A DNA stretch of 64,000 nt. Source: Enhygromyxa salina (GTDB taxonomy: Bacteria > Myxococcota_A > Polyangia > Nannocystales > Nannocystaceae). Under the pieces are notes generated by a model that saw only the letters and a list, made by a program, of their open reading frames with translations, was not told the origin of the DNA and did not search any database. Position 1 is the first letter of the stretch. Each line of letters starts with the position of its first letter. Both the position numbers and the translations under genes were made by a program. Below are positions 36,732 to 45,676 of this stretch, in pieces. The stretch is taken from assembly GCF_002994635.1 (NCBI RefSeq), contig NZ_PVNL01000044.1, positions 1 through 64,000 of the forward strand, given 5' to 3'.

Positions 36732-38069
36732 TCAGGGGTTGGCGCGGCGGCGGGCGGCCAGCCAGCGCTGCAGCGTGCGCAGGTCGCTGCGATCGAGCAG
36801 CCAGCGGCCGCCGGGGATCACGTGGCCATCGTCGTCGGGCAGCCGGGATCGGTGGCGTCGCAGGGCGGCCAGGCTCAGACCCAGCTGGACCACGTAGGCG
36901 CCAGCCTTGGCGACGGCGACCCCGAGCCAGCCGAAGCTGAGGGCGAAGACCACCACCGCGAGCAGCTCGACGGCGATTGCGATCGCGCTGGCGCGGACGA
37001 TCGGTCGCTGGTCCCCGCGGCCCTGCAGCCAGGTCGCGACGAGCGCGTGCAGGCTCTTGCTCAGCGTGGCGGGCAGCAAGATCAGCAGCGCCAGGTAGGC
37101 GTCCGCGAACGCGACACCAAACAGCGCGTTGATCAGCCACGGGCCCAGGGCGATCGCAACGGCCGCCCCAGCCAGCGTGACCGCGACGATCAACCGACAC
37201 GCGAGCGCCAGCTTGCCCAGGCTCCGGCTCGCGTCGTCGTCGTCGTCGGCCGCGGCCTCGGGCAGCATCATCTTGCCGGCCAGCAGCCCGACCCAGGCCA
37301 TGAGGTGGCTGATCTGATCGGCGATCGCATAGACCCCGAGCGACGCGAGCCCGATGATCGGCGCGGCCACCAGGTAGTCGACGCGCAGCAACGCCGCGTC
37401 GCCCAACGCCACCGCCGCGCTGCGAGCCCCGTAGCGCAGGGTGTCCCCGACGAGCGGCGGCGCGGCGGGCTCGAGGCGCCCCCACGTCATGCATAGCAGC
37501 ACCAGCGCGACCGCCCAATTCGCAAACACCAGGTTGAGCACCACCCAGCTGGTGCCGGGCAGGCCCCGCACGGCGGCGATCGAGTTGAGGCCGAGCAGCA
37601 CCGCGATCACGGCCGCCGAGCACAGGTTGTACGCGACCGCTCGGCCCCGGCCCAGCGCGACCCCGCGACCGATCTCGACGATGACCTGAGCCGGCAGCGC
37701 GAGCGCGGCCGCCAGCACCGCCCACTCGGTCGCCTCGCCCAGCGCCAGCCCCAGGCCGAGGTGCATGACCCCCGCGGTCGCCAGCGAGATCGCCAGCGTG
37801 ATCGAGATGGCCCGACGCGCGAGCGCGAGCAGCTGCCCGAGCGGCTGGCCGCGCCCGAGCTGCCAGGTCGTCGCCGAGCCCAACCCCGCCGAAGCGATCG
37901 GCAGCGCCAGCGCACCGATCGCAACCGCTAGCCCATAGACCCCGCGCCCCTCCGGCCCGGCGGCCCGAGCGATGACCACGTTGTTGCCCAGCGCCATCGC
38001 GCTCATCAGCCCGACGGCCGCGACCGAGACCAGCACGTTGCTCCCGTAGCTGCGGGACCCCGCGCTCAC
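36732..38069 (-). CDS. Wzx-like oligosaccharide flippase
   Basis: This 445-residue, highly hydrophobic protein has about 12-14 predicted membrane helices. The start (SNVLVSVAAVGLMSAMALGN, IARAAGPEGRGVYGLAVAIG) is the usual opening of the PST/MVF flippase family, where a short cytoplasmic loop with GxxxFGxY-like text follows helix 1. It should flip the undecaprenyl-linked repeat unit across the inner membrane. GTG 38069 overlaps the stop of the upstream glycosyltransferase gene (GTGA), and its own stop lies 3 bp before the hydroxylase-methyltransferase fusion. No charged kinase or other soluble domain is attached. Confidence 0.92.
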   Translation of the reverse strand: MSAGSRSYGSNVLVSVAAVGLMSAMALGNNVVIARAAGPEGRGVYGLAVAIGALALPIASAGLGSATTWQLGRGQPLGQLLALARRAISITLAISLATAGVMHLGLGLALGEATEWAVLAAALALPAQVIVEIGRGVALGRGRAVAYNLCSAAVIAVLLGLNSIAAVRGLPGTSWVVLNLVFANWAVALVLLCMTWGRLEPAAPPLVGDTLRYGARSAAVALGDAALLRVDYLVAAPIIGLASLGVYAIADQISHLMAWVGLLAGKMMLPEAAADDDDDASRSLGKLALACRLIVAVTLAGAAVAIALGPWLINALFGVAFADAYLALLILLPATLSKSLHALVATWLQGRGDQRPIVRASAIAIAVELLAVVVFALSFGWLGVAVAKAGAYVVQLGLSLAALRRHRSRLPDDDGHVIPGGRWLLDRSDLRTLQRWLAARRRANP

Positions 38070-39277
38070 GCGGCCCTCGCAATCGCCCGGGTCAGCACGG
38101 CCTCGAGCGCGCGGGCGTGGTCGTTGCGATCGAAGCGCTCGCGCCCGAGCTGAGCCGCGGCAGCGCCCGCGCGGGCCAGCCAGGTCGGGTCGTTTAGCTT
38201 CGCGGCCAGCACCGCCGCGGCCTGGCCGACGTCGCGCGGCATGACCAACCCGCAGTCGCGCTCGCGCACGAGGTCCGCCAGCCAGCCCTCGTGGTTCAAG
38301 AACACGGGCTTGCCGGCCGCGAGCGCGTCGAAGAATTTGTTGGCCGAGTTGTCGCGCAGCGCGGGCAGCTGCAAGAAGGTGCTGAGCGCCCCGCTGGCCC
38401 CTGACAGCAGCGCGGGGATGCTCGACTTGGGCCGGGATCCGAGCATGAAGAAATTATTGTCGAGCACGCCCAGCCGAGCCGCCCGCTGCTGGATCTGCGC
38501 GCGCTCCCAGCCGTCGCCGACCACCGCGATACAGGCCGACGAGCCGCGCCGCGCGAGCGCGTGGGCCAGCTCGGCCAGCCACCCCGCGCCGTTGGCCTTG
38601 CCCAGAGTCCCCGCGTAGACCAGCAGCGGGCGATCGCCGAGCCAGCCTTGCTCGGCCCGCCAGCGCGCGCCGACCTCGGGCTCGACGTCGAACAGCTCGA
38701 AGTCGCAGGCGTTGGGGATCATCGTGACCTGGCTGGGCTTGGCGCCCGCGGCGACGACCCCCGCCTGCATGCCCGGCGACAGCGCGACCACCTGCGCGGC
38801 CTCGCGATAGGCGAGCCGCTCGAGCGACTGCGCCGCGGCGATCAACGCTGGGTTGCGCAGGGCACCCATGGCGATCGGCACGGCCGGCCACAGATCGCGG
38901 ACCTCGAACACGAACGGCACGCCCAAGGTCCGGGCCGCGAACATGGCTGGCAGCGCGATCGTCAGCGGCGTGCTGGTTGCGAACACCACGTCGGCCCCGG
39001 TCGCGCGCGCCCGGGGGCCCGCCGCCGTCGCGAAGCGCAGGAACGCCGCGATCCGCTGGCGGTAGCTCAGGCCGTTGTCGTAGCGCACGCCGACCCGGTG
39101 GATCTCCATGCCAGCCTTGCACTCGACCTGCCAGCCACGTCGGTTGACCCGTAGATCGCTGGTGATCACCGTGACCTCGTGCCCGGCCTGCGCGAGCCGC
39201 CGCCCAAGCTCCCACGAGCGCGTGCCGCCGCCGTCGCTGGGCTCGAGGAAGTACTGATGCAGGTAGGCGATCTTCAC
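38066..39277 (-). CDS. GT4-family glycosyltransferase
   Basis: The 403-residue GT-B enzyme begins VKIAYLHQYFLEPSDGGGTR at GTG 39277. This start is fixed by GGAGG at 6 nt and by GTGA overlap with the preceding polymerase gene. Donor-site motifs include VVALSPGMQAGVVAAGAKPS, MIPNACDFELF, PLLVYAGTLGKANG and the E-x7-E-like region around SANKFFDALAAGKPVFLNHEG. The start HQYFxPxxxGGxRxxE is typical of WbuB/WcaI-type transferases acting on amino sugars such as FucNAc. It extends the lipid-linked repeat on the cytoplasmic side. A longer upstream frame is only a shadow. Confidence 0.95.
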   Translation of the reverse strand: MKIAYLHQYFLEPSDGGGTRSWELGRRLAQAGHEVTVITSDLRVNRRGWQVECKAGMEIHRVGVRYDNGLSYRQRIAAFLRFATAAGPRARATGADVVFATSTPLTIALPAMFAARTLGVPFVFEVRDLWPAVPIAMGALRNPALIAAAQSLERLAYREAAQVVALSPGMQAGVVAAGAKPSQVTMIPNACDFELFDVEPEVGARWRAEQGWLGDRPLLVYAGTLGKANGAGWLAELAHALARRGSSACIAVVGDGWERAQIQQRAARLGVLDNNFFMLGSRPKSSIPALLSGASGALSTFLQLPALRDNSANKFFDALAAGKPVFLNHEGWLADLVRERDCGLVMPRDVGQAAAVLAAKLNDPTWLARAGAAAAQLGRERFDRNDHARALEAVLTRAIARAA

Positions 39278-40515
39278 GGCGACCTCCGGACGCGCGGCAT
39301 GGGCCGGGGCAGCGCGAGGGCCAGCGCCACGCACACCAGCAGCGCGCGGGCGTCGTAGCGGCCGCCGCTGAACTGCGCGCCGACCAGGATCAGCAGCGCG
39401 ATCGCAACCCACAGCTCGCGGCCGCTGGTGCCGACCCGCGCGAGCAGCAGCGCGCTGCGGCCCAGGTACAAGCCCAGCAGCGCGACCCCGATCGCGCCGG
39501 TCTCGAACCACGCATCGAGGGCGAGGTTGTGCGCGTATGGCCACGGGGTCTGGGCGGCGAAGCTCGCGAGCCCGTGACCGGCGATCGGCCGGGTCGCGCC
39601 GCCCTCGAGCGCGATCAAATAGATCTGGTCGCGGCTGCTCACGTAGCGATCCGCGACCAGCAGGTTGAGCACTCGCGACGCGAACGACTCGATCACCCGA
39701 TCACCGAGGGGCGTGAGCACCAGCAGGCCCACGAACAATCCCAGCACCCCAAGCGCGACCGCGAGCCGCCGACTCAGGCGCGCGCGGCCGAGCATCAGCA
39801 ACAGGCCAGCGGCGATGACCGTCGAGATCATCGCCCCGCGTGAGCCCGACAGCGCGACCAAGCCGGCGGCCACGCAGGCGACCAGCGCCCACACTGGCAG
39901 CCACCAGCCACGCGATCGCGATCGGGCCACGCCAAAACACAGCGCCCGCTCGAGGGCCAGCAGGCACAGCAACCCCATGTTGCGCCCAAACACGTTCGGC
40001 CCCCCGCCGAGCACGGCCATGCGCCCGCCAACCCCACCGAGCAGCGCGAGCGCGGCCAGGCCGAGCAACAGCACCAGCAAGCTACTTCGCAGCGTGCTCG
40101 CGAGCCGCTCGATCCGGCTGGTGTGGGCCAGGCGGTGGAGCGCCACCGCGACCGCGATCAGCAAGGCGAGGTCGACCGCCTGATCCTCGGCGAGCTCGAG
40201 CTCCGGCGCCCAGGTGATCGACACCAGCGAGAACCCCAGCCACGCCAGCTCGGCGCCGAGAACCGACCGCCCCCGAGCCCGTCCACCAGCTCGCCCGCGC
40301 GCTGGCATGAACGCCAGCGCCACCAACACGATCACCGCCCACACCCGCGGCTGCCAGATCACCATGGGCTCGACCCCAGCGACCCGCGCCAGGCTCCAGC
40401 TGCCCGAGACCAGGAACAGCGCCAGCGCGAACCCACACAGGACCTCGCGGCCCGCCCCGCTCGCAGCTGGCGTTGGCACGGCCGGTCGACGCGAGGTGTG
40501 GTGGGGCGCCGGCAT
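39274..40515 (-). CDS. O-antigen ligase/polymerase family membrane protein (Wzy/WaaL-like)
   Basis: From ATG 40515 (MPAPHHTSRR) the 413-residue product has about 11-12 membrane helices and a large periplasmic loop. Motifs include LSGSRGAMISTVIAAGLLL and RPIAGHGLASFAAQTPWPYAHN, the latter matching the GxGxxxF...xxHN signature of the O-antigen ligase/Wzy superfamily, where an Arg and a His act on the lipid-linked glycan. In a cluster with flippase and BY-kinase, a Wzy polymerase role is the better guess. The stop overlaps the next gene (GTGA), and it starts 14 bp after the upstream lipoprotein gene. Confidence 0.9.
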   Translation of the reverse strand: MPAPHHTSRRPAVPTPAASGAGREVLCGFALALFLVSGSWSLARVAGVEPMVIWQPRVWAVIVLVALAFMPARGRAGGRARGRSVLGAELAWLGFSLVSITWAPELELAEDQAVDLALLIAVAVALHRLAHTSRIERLASTLRSSLLVLLLGLAALALLGGVGGRMAVLGGGPNVFGRNMGLLCLLALERALCFGVARSRSRGWWLPVWALVACVAAGLVALSGSRGAMISTVIAAGLLLMLGRARLSRRLAVALGVLGLFVGLLVLTPLGDRVIESFASRVLNLLVADRYVSSRDQIYLIALEGGATRPIAGHGLASFAAQTPWPYAHNLALDAWFETGAIGVALLGLYLGRSALLLARVGTSGRELWVAIALLILVGAQFSGGRYDARALLVCVALALALPRPMPRVRRSP

Positions 40516-40529
40516 CGACAGCGTGGAGC

Positions 40530-42395
40530 TCACGGGTTGTAGCGGCGCAGGACCGCGTTGGTGCACTCGCCGATCTGCGTCGTCATGGCCCCCGCGACGA
40601 TGATCTCGTTGTTGGCGGCCATGTCGACGGCGAACCACACGTCCTCGCCGTCGGCGCCCCCGCTCGCGCTCTCGCTCCACACGATGTTGCCGTCGGCGTC
40701 GTACTTGCGCATCCACGCGTCAAAGCTGTTGAGCTGATCACCCGGGGTCCAGTGCTGGCCGACGGCGACGATGTTGCCCTGGCCGTCGATCGCAACCTCC
40801 TGGCCGCGGTCCGCCCACAGCAAGAACTCGTCGTCGAAGGTCTGCGTCCACAGCTCTTGGCCGCCCGCGTCGAGCCGCCGCACCCAGATATCGTGGTTGG
40901 TCGCGCCAGTCTCGAACCCGGCCAGCGCGAGGCTGCCATCGGCTGCGCGGGCGATGCCGCCGGCCCGATCCATGCCCGAGAACACGCCGTTGTGCGCGTG
41001 GCTCCACTCCACGTTACCGGCCAGATCCAGGCGCGCGGCCCAGGCATTTTGGTTTTGCCCCTCGACATCGAGGAACCCGGCGACCCAGATGTTCTGGCCC
41101 TCCGTGATCACGTCGAGCGCGAAGTCAGCGTTGCCCGAGTGGATCAGCTTGGACCACACCGCCGCGCCGTTGCCCGAGATCGCCTGAACCGAGATGTCGT
41201 AGCCGGTCTCGTTCGAGTTGATCGCCCCGACCAAGATCCCGCGACCCAGGCTGTCGACCGCCAGCCCGTAGGCGTAGTCGCTCGCGGGGCTGCCGAACCG
41301 GCGGGACCACAGCGCGTTACCGACCGGATCATACTTGCGGATCCACTGCTCGCGCTCGCGGCCGGGCTCGTAGACATGCCCGGCGACCCACACGTTGCCC
41401 TGCTCGTCGAAATCGACGGCCCAGCCCTCGTCGCAGTTGGGCCCGGTGGTCTGCGGGATCGAGGTCCAATCCACGGTTCCGTCGGCCTCGAGCACCTGCA
41501 CGATGATCTGGCAGTCGCTCAGGGGATCGGGCGCTTTTCCGAGCACACCGACCGCCGCGATCTTGCCGGCCGCGCTCACGTCGACCCCATAGAAGTAGTC
41601 GCACGAGCTCGGGCCCGCGTCGTAGCTGTGCTCCCAGATCAGGCTGCCGGTTGGCTGACAGTTGGCGTTGCAGCCGTCGAGATCGACCGGGTTGGCGTCG
41701 TCGCAGGCCTCGACGTCGGCCCAGATTACACCGTCGCCGCAGCTGGCGGCCACGCAGCCGGGCAGGCACGCGTCGGTCTCGATCTCGTTGCCGTCGTCGC
41801 AGTCCTCGACGCCGACTTGAACGAAGAGATCCCCACAGCTGGCCGCGAGGCAGCTCGACAGGCACGCGTCGCCGTTGTCGGCGTTGCCGTCGTCGCAGAC
41901 CTCGCCGTCCTGCAAGATCCCGTCACCGCAGCCAGGCTGGCCGCACGCGTTGGTGCACGCGTCGTCGTTGATCTCGTTGCCGTCGTCGCACGCTTCACCG
42001 GGACCGACGAACCCGTCACCGCAGGTCTGCGCCGTGCAGTCGAGCTTGCAGGCGCCCGTGTTGCTGTTGGTGGGGCCGTCGTCACACTGCTCGTCGCCCT
42101 CGACGACGCCGTCGCCACACACGGGATCGGAGGCGAGGTCGCAGGTGCCCTCGACGCACGCCAGCGAAGCGTCGCAAACGTCGTTTGGACCGCACGGGCA
42201 GCCGAGCGTGCCCTCGGGGCAGTCGCCGTCGCCATCACCAGGATCGCCGTCACCGTCGCCATCGCCATCGCCGTCGCCGTCGCCAGTCTCGGTGTCGGCC
42301 GGCGGTTCCACGGTCACGTCATCGGTACAGCCGAGCGCGACGAGCCCGATTGCGAGCGCGACCACAAGCCCAATATCGGCGCGAGTACTCATCAT
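40530..42395 (-). CDS. Lipoprotein with Gly-Asp linker, Cys-rich repeats and beta-propeller
   Basis: This 621-residue protein begins MMSTRADIGLVVALAIGLVA and LGC, a lipoprotein signal. A Gly-Asp linker (residues about 38-62) and a CPCGPNDVCDASLACVEGTC knot follow. Five DUF4215-type repeats (CGDGVVEGDEQCDDG and similar) extend to about residue 270. The C-terminal 350 residues are beta-propeller blades with alternating WSxxxxG and VAxxGxxxGAxT text (GNVWVAGHVYEPG, GNIVAVGQHWTPGDQ), like delta-60/SBBP repeats. It is a surface-displayed binding protein rather than an enzyme. Although it reads as the first gene of the polymerase-flippase operon, nothing in it points to glycan synthesis. Confidence 0.9.
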   Translation of the reverse strand: MMSTRADIGLVVALAIGLVALGCTDDVTVEPPADTETGDGDGDGDGDGDGDPGDGDGDCPEGTLGCPCGPNDVCDASLACVEGTCDLASDPVCGDGVVEGDEQCDDGPTNSNTGACKLDCTAQTCGDGFVGPGEACDDGNEINDDACTNACGQPGCGDGILQDGEVCDDGNADNGDACLSSCLAASCGDLFVQVGVEDCDDGNEIETDACLPGCVAASCGDGVIWADVEACDDANPVDLDGCNANCQPTGSLIWEHSYDAGPSSCDYFYGVDVSAAGKIAAVGVLGKAPDPLSDCQIIVQVLEADGTVDWTSIPQTTGPNCDEGWAVDFDEQGNVWVAGHVYEPGREREQWIRKYDPVGNALWSRRFGSPASDYAYGLAVDSLGRGILVGAINSNETGYDISVQAISGNGAAVWSKLIHSGNADFALDVITEGQNIWVAGFLDVEGQNQNAWAARLDLAGNVEWSHAHNGVFSGMDRAGGIARAADGSLALAGFETGATNHDIWVRRLDAGGQELWTQTFDDEFLLWADRGQEVAIDGQGNIVAVGQHWTPGDQLNSFDAWMRKYDADGNIVWSESASGGADGEDVWFAVDMAANNEIIVAGAMTTQIGECTNAVLRRYNP

Positions 42396-42492
42396 GGTGA
42401 CCCGAATGCATGGACCGTCGGGCCTGCATCCTTCGCATTGAATCACCCACAAATGAAATGAAGGATCACATCAACGCGCTCATGTACGAAGC
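42396..42492. promoter_or_regulatory. Divergent promoter region of the polysaccharide cluster
   Basis: This 97-bp gap separates the minus-strand operon that begins at 42395 from the plus-strand aminotransferase gene. It contains the most AT-rich stretch of the neighbourhood (around 42445-42470), as expected of a promoter. No operator-like palindrome was seen. Confidence 0.45.
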
Positions 42493-43683
42493 GTGGTCAG
42501 TGCTCGACGTGCAACGCCCGAGCGCATCTACCTGTCACCCCCCGACGTGGGCCCCGCAGAACGCGAGGCGCTGCTCTCGGCCTTTGACTCTGGTTGGATC
42601 GCGCCCCTTGGACCCCAGGTCGAAGCCTTCGAGCGGGCGCTAGCCAAGCGTGTGGGTCGCAGCGACGCGGCCGCCACCAACAGCGGAACCGCGGCCCTGC
42701 ATCTGGCGCTGCGGCTGCTCGGCGTGGGCCCGGGCGACGAGGTCTGGCTGTCCACGCTCACCTTCGTGGCCTCGGCGACCCCGATCACCTGGCTCGGCGC
42801 CGAGCCAGTGTTCATGGATAGCGAGGCCCGCACGTGGAACCTCGATCCCGAGCTGTTCGCCCACGCGCTCGACTGCGGGGCTGCGATCGGCCGGCTGCCC
42901 AAGGCGGTGATCGTGGTCGACATCTATGGTCAGTGCGCCGACTACGATCCGATCGTCGCCGCCTGCCAGCGCCACGGCGTCGCCCTGATCGAAGACGCGG
43001 CCGAGAGCCTGGGCGCGAGCTACCACGGCCGCCCCGCAGGCAGCTTTGGCGAGCTCGCGCTGGTGTCGTTCAACGGCAACAAGATCGCGACCTGCGGCGG
43101 CGGCGGCATGCTCGTGGGTGACGACCCCCAGGTCATCGCGCGCGCCCGGTGGTTGGCCTCGCAAGCGCGCGAAGACACCGCCCACTATCAGCACGAGCTG
43201 GGCGGCTACAACTACCGGCTCAGCAACGTGCTCGCTGGGATCGGCGTGGCCCAGGTCGGTCGCCTCGACGAGCTCGTGGATCACCGCCGGGCCAACTTCA
43301 ACCACTACGCGGCCGAGCTCGCGTCGCTGCCCGGGATCTCGTTCATGCCCGAGCCGCCCGGGTATCGATCCACGCGCTGGCTCACCGCTGTATTGCTCGA
43401 CAGCGAGCAATTTGGTGCTGGCCCTGAGCAAGTCCGGCTCGCGCTCGACCGCGAGGGCATCGAGTCGCGCCCGCTGTGGAAGCCGCTTCACATGCAGCCG
43501 CTGTTCGCTCGCAGTCGCTGCATTGGTGGCCAGTTTACCGAGCAATTGTTCGCGCGCGGCCTGTGTCTGCCCAGCGGCTCGACCCTGCGCGGCGAAGATC
43601 GTGATCGCGTCATTCAGATCATTCGTGCATGCCACCGCGCCGCCCGGCCGCAGGTATTCATGCCCACGGAGGCGTGCGCGTGA
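42493..43683 (+). CDS. DegT/DnrJ/EryC1-family sugar aminotransferase (PglE-like)
   Basis: This 396-residue PLP enzyme has IYLSPPDVGPAEREALLSAF (the family start), GWIAPLGPQVEAFE, AAATNSGTAALHLALRLLG (PLP phosphate), VVDIYGQCADYDPI and LIEDAAESLGASYHG. The PLP-binding lysine is in VSFNGNKIATCGGGGML, and GYNYRLSNVLAGIGVAQ follows. It most likely aminates the 4-keto sugar produced by the dehydratase encoded next, as PglE does after PglF. The start is GTG 42493 without a clear ribosome binding site. The stop overlaps the next start (GTGA). Confidence 0.95.
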   Translation: MVSARRATPERIYLSPPDVGPAEREALLSAFDSGWIAPLGPQVEAFERALAKRVGRSDAAATNSGTAALHLALRLLGVGPGDEVWLSTLTFVASATPITWLGAEPVFMDSEARTWNLDPELFAHALDCGAAIGRLPKAVIVVDIYGQCADYDPIVAACQRHGVALIEDAAESLGASYHGRPAGSFGELALVSFNGNKIATCGGGGMLVGDDPQVIARARWLASQAREDTAHYQHELGGYNYRLSNVLAGIGVAQVGRLDELVDHRRANFNHYAAELASLPGISFMPEPPGYRSTRWLTAVLLDSEQFGAGPEQVRLALDREGIESRPLWKPLHMQPLFARSRCIGGQFTEQLFARGLCLPSGSTLRGEDRDRVIQIIRACHRAARPQVFMPTEACA

Positions 43684-45644
43684 TCCAGCGCTTGCGCGCC
43701 GCTGGCGTCAAGCTGGCGCTGCGCCGCATCGCCCGGATCCTGCTGGATCTCGGGGTCCTCGCGCTCGCGCTGTGGCTGGCGTTCGCGCTGCGCTTCGACT
43801 GGAACATTCCGGTTCCCTGGGTCCGGCGCATGCTGCTGGTGATGCCGTGGGTGCTGCTATGTCAGTACCTCGCGCTGGTGGCCTTCAACGTCCCGCGCTG
43901 CTCGTGGCAGCACTTTGGCTTCGCCGAGCTCGGTCGCATGGGCGCGGCGATCGGTCTGTCTGGCGTGCTGCTGCTGGTCGCGCGGCTCACCGCGCCCGCT
44001 GTCTCTCAATACATACCCTCGGCGACCCACGTGCTGGTTCCGATCGGCGCCGCAGCGGCCGACGTCGTGCTCGCGTTTGTCGGCTTGGCCGCGCTCCGGG
44101 CGATCCGCCGCGGCACCAGCGAGCACGAGCGCGGCCGCGCCCCCCTCAGCGACGCCGCGCCGATCCGCCTGATCCTCGTTGGCGCGGGTGAGGCAGGGGT
44201 CGCGGTCGCCCGGGCCCTCGATCGTCGCACCGATCTCGAGGCGATCGCGTTCGTGGACGACGACCACGCCAAGCAGGGCACGCGCATCCACGGCGTCCCG
44301 GTCTGCGGCCGCGTCGACGAGCTCGCCAGCGTCTGCCGCCACTATCAGATCGACGAGATCCTGATCTGCGTGGCCTCGGCCAACGGCGCCTTTGTCCGGC
44401 GGGTCACCCGGGACGTCGAGCAGCTCAACCTGCCCGTCAAGATGATCCCCAACGTCGCCGAATTCGTCGACGGCAGCGTCGCCGTCGAGCGGATCCGCAA
44501 GGTCGCCCTCGAGGATCTGCTGCGCCGCGATCCCGTCGAGCTAAACGACGCCGCGATCGCGGGCGACCTGGCCGATCGCACCGTATTGGTCAGCGGCGCG
44601 GGCGGCAGCATTGGGTCCGAGCTGTGCCGCCAGGTCTGTCGCTACGGACCGCGCCGCATGATCCTGGTCGAGCGCTCGGAGAACGCCCTGTTCGAGATCC
44701 ACCGCGAGCTCCGGGCCAAGTGCCCCAACATCGAGCTGGTCCCCGCGCTCGTCGACATCACCGAGCGCGAGCACCTGGATCGCGTGTTCCATACGTGGCG
44801 CCCCGCCGTGGTCATTCACGCCGCCGCGCACAAGCACGTGCCCATGCTCGAGTACAACCCCGGCGCCGCGATCCTCAATAACGTCGTTGGCACCCGAGTC
44901 ATCGCCGAGCTCGCGGGCGACCACGAGGTCGCCTCATTCGTCATGATCTCGACCGACAAGGCCGTGCGCCCTCGCTCGATCATGGGCGCCAGCAAGCGCT
45001 GCGCCGAGCTGTTGATTCAGCGCCTCGCTCGCCTGCAGCACCATACCAAGTACACCATCGTCAGGTTTGGCAACGTGCTCGGCTCCAACGGTAGCGTGGT
45101 GCCAATCTTCAAGGCGCAGATCGCCAACATGGCGCCGGTCACCGTCACTCACCCGGACATGGAGCGGTACTTCATGACCATCCCCGAGGCCTCGCAGCTG
45201 GTCTTGCAGGCCGCGAGCATGGGTAGCGGCGGTGAGATCTTCATCCTCGACATGGGCGAGCCCGTGCGGATCTTGGACCTTGCGAATGACCTGATCCGGC
45301 TGTGTGGGTTGGTGCCCGGCGAGGACATCCCGATCGAGTTTACTGGTCTCCGACCCGGCGAGAAGCTGCGCGAGGAGCTGTGTGGTGTCGCCGGGCTCGA
45401 ACCCACTTCGCACGCCTCGATCCTGTGTGAGCGAGAGGCGACGTGGCTCCGCGCCGAGCGGCTCGACCGCGACGTCGCTGAGCTGATCGCCGTGGCCGAG
45501 CGCGGTGAAGCGGCTGCCATCCGCGCGGCCCTCCGCGCGATGCTGCCCGACTTCGACGACGGTGAGTCCACGGCGAGCCCGGTGCCCGAGCCGACACCCG
45601 CCGCGTCTGGTGTGCTCCCGCCGCTCAGCCTCGCCCATGTGTGA
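43680..45644 (+). CDS. Membrane NDP-sugar 4,6-dehydratase (PglF/WbpM/FlaA1 type)
   Basis: GTG 43680 has GGAGG 7 nt upstream and overlaps the previous stop, giving 654 residues. The N-terminal 150 residues hold four membrane helices (ILLDLGVLALALWLAFALRF and following). A CoA-binding-like Rossmann domain (LILVGAGEAGVAVARALDRR) and the catalytic SDR domain follow: TVLVSGAGGSIGSELCRQV near residue 300, HAAAHKHVPMLEYNP, and FVMISTDKAVRPRSIMGASKR. The usual Tyr-x-x-x-Lys is replaced by Met-x-x-x-Lys (MGASK), as in the PglF/WbpM group. It forms the 4-keto-6-deoxy UDP-HexNAc used by the aminotransferase. The C-terminal 30 residues are Pro/Ser-rich tail. Confidence 0.95.
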   Translation: MIQRLRAAGVKLALRRIARILLDLGVLALALWLAFALRFDWNIPVPWVRRMLLVMPWVLLCQYLALVAFNVPRCSWQHFGFAELGRMGAAIGLSGVLLLVARLTAPAVSQYIPSATHVLVPIGAAAADVVLAFVGLAALRAIRRGTSEHERGRAPLSDAAPIRLILVGAGEAGVAVARALDRRTDLEAIAFVDDDHAKQGTRIHGVPVCGRVDELASVCRHYQIDEILICVASANGAFVRRVTRDVEQLNLPVKMIPNVAEFVDGSVAVERIRKVALEDLLRRDPVELNDAAIAGDLADRTVLVSGAGGSIGSELCRQVCRYGPRRMILVERSENALFEIHRELRAKCPNIELVPALVDITEREHLDRVFHTWRPAVVIHAAAHKHVPMLEYNPGAAILNNVVGTRVIAELAGDHEVASFVMISTDKAVRPRSIMGASKRCAELLIQRLARLQHHTKYTIVRFGNVLGSNGSVVPIFKAQIANMAPVTVTHPDMERYFMTIPEASQLVLQAASMGSGGEIFILDMGEPVRILDLANDLIRLCGLVPGEDIPIEFTGLRPGEKLREELCGVAGLEPTSHASILCEREATWLRAERLDRDVAELIAVAERGEAAAIRAALRAMLPDFDDGESTASPVPEPTPAASGVLPPLSLAHV

Positions 45645-45676
45645 TCGCGATGGTGATCGCGATGGTGACCGCTATT
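45641..45676 (+). repeat. Three 12-bp tandem repeats after the dehydratase gene
   Basis: GTGATCGCGATG occurs at 45641-45652 and 45653-45664, followed by a degenerate copy (GTGACCGCTATT). The array overlaps the dehydratase stop and touches the 3' end of the convergent acetyltransferase gene. Confidence 0.85.

Noticed and set aside
36132..37496. 454-codon plus-strand frame opposite the flippase and hydroxylase genes
   Set aside because: Gln/Arg/Val-rich shadow; minus-strand genes have strong motifs and coupled starts.
40473..42461. 662-codon plus-strand frame opposite the propeller lipoprotein
   Set aside because: Antisense shadow; composition is Val/Asp/Arg-rich without motifs, while the minus strand has a signal peptide and Cys repeats.
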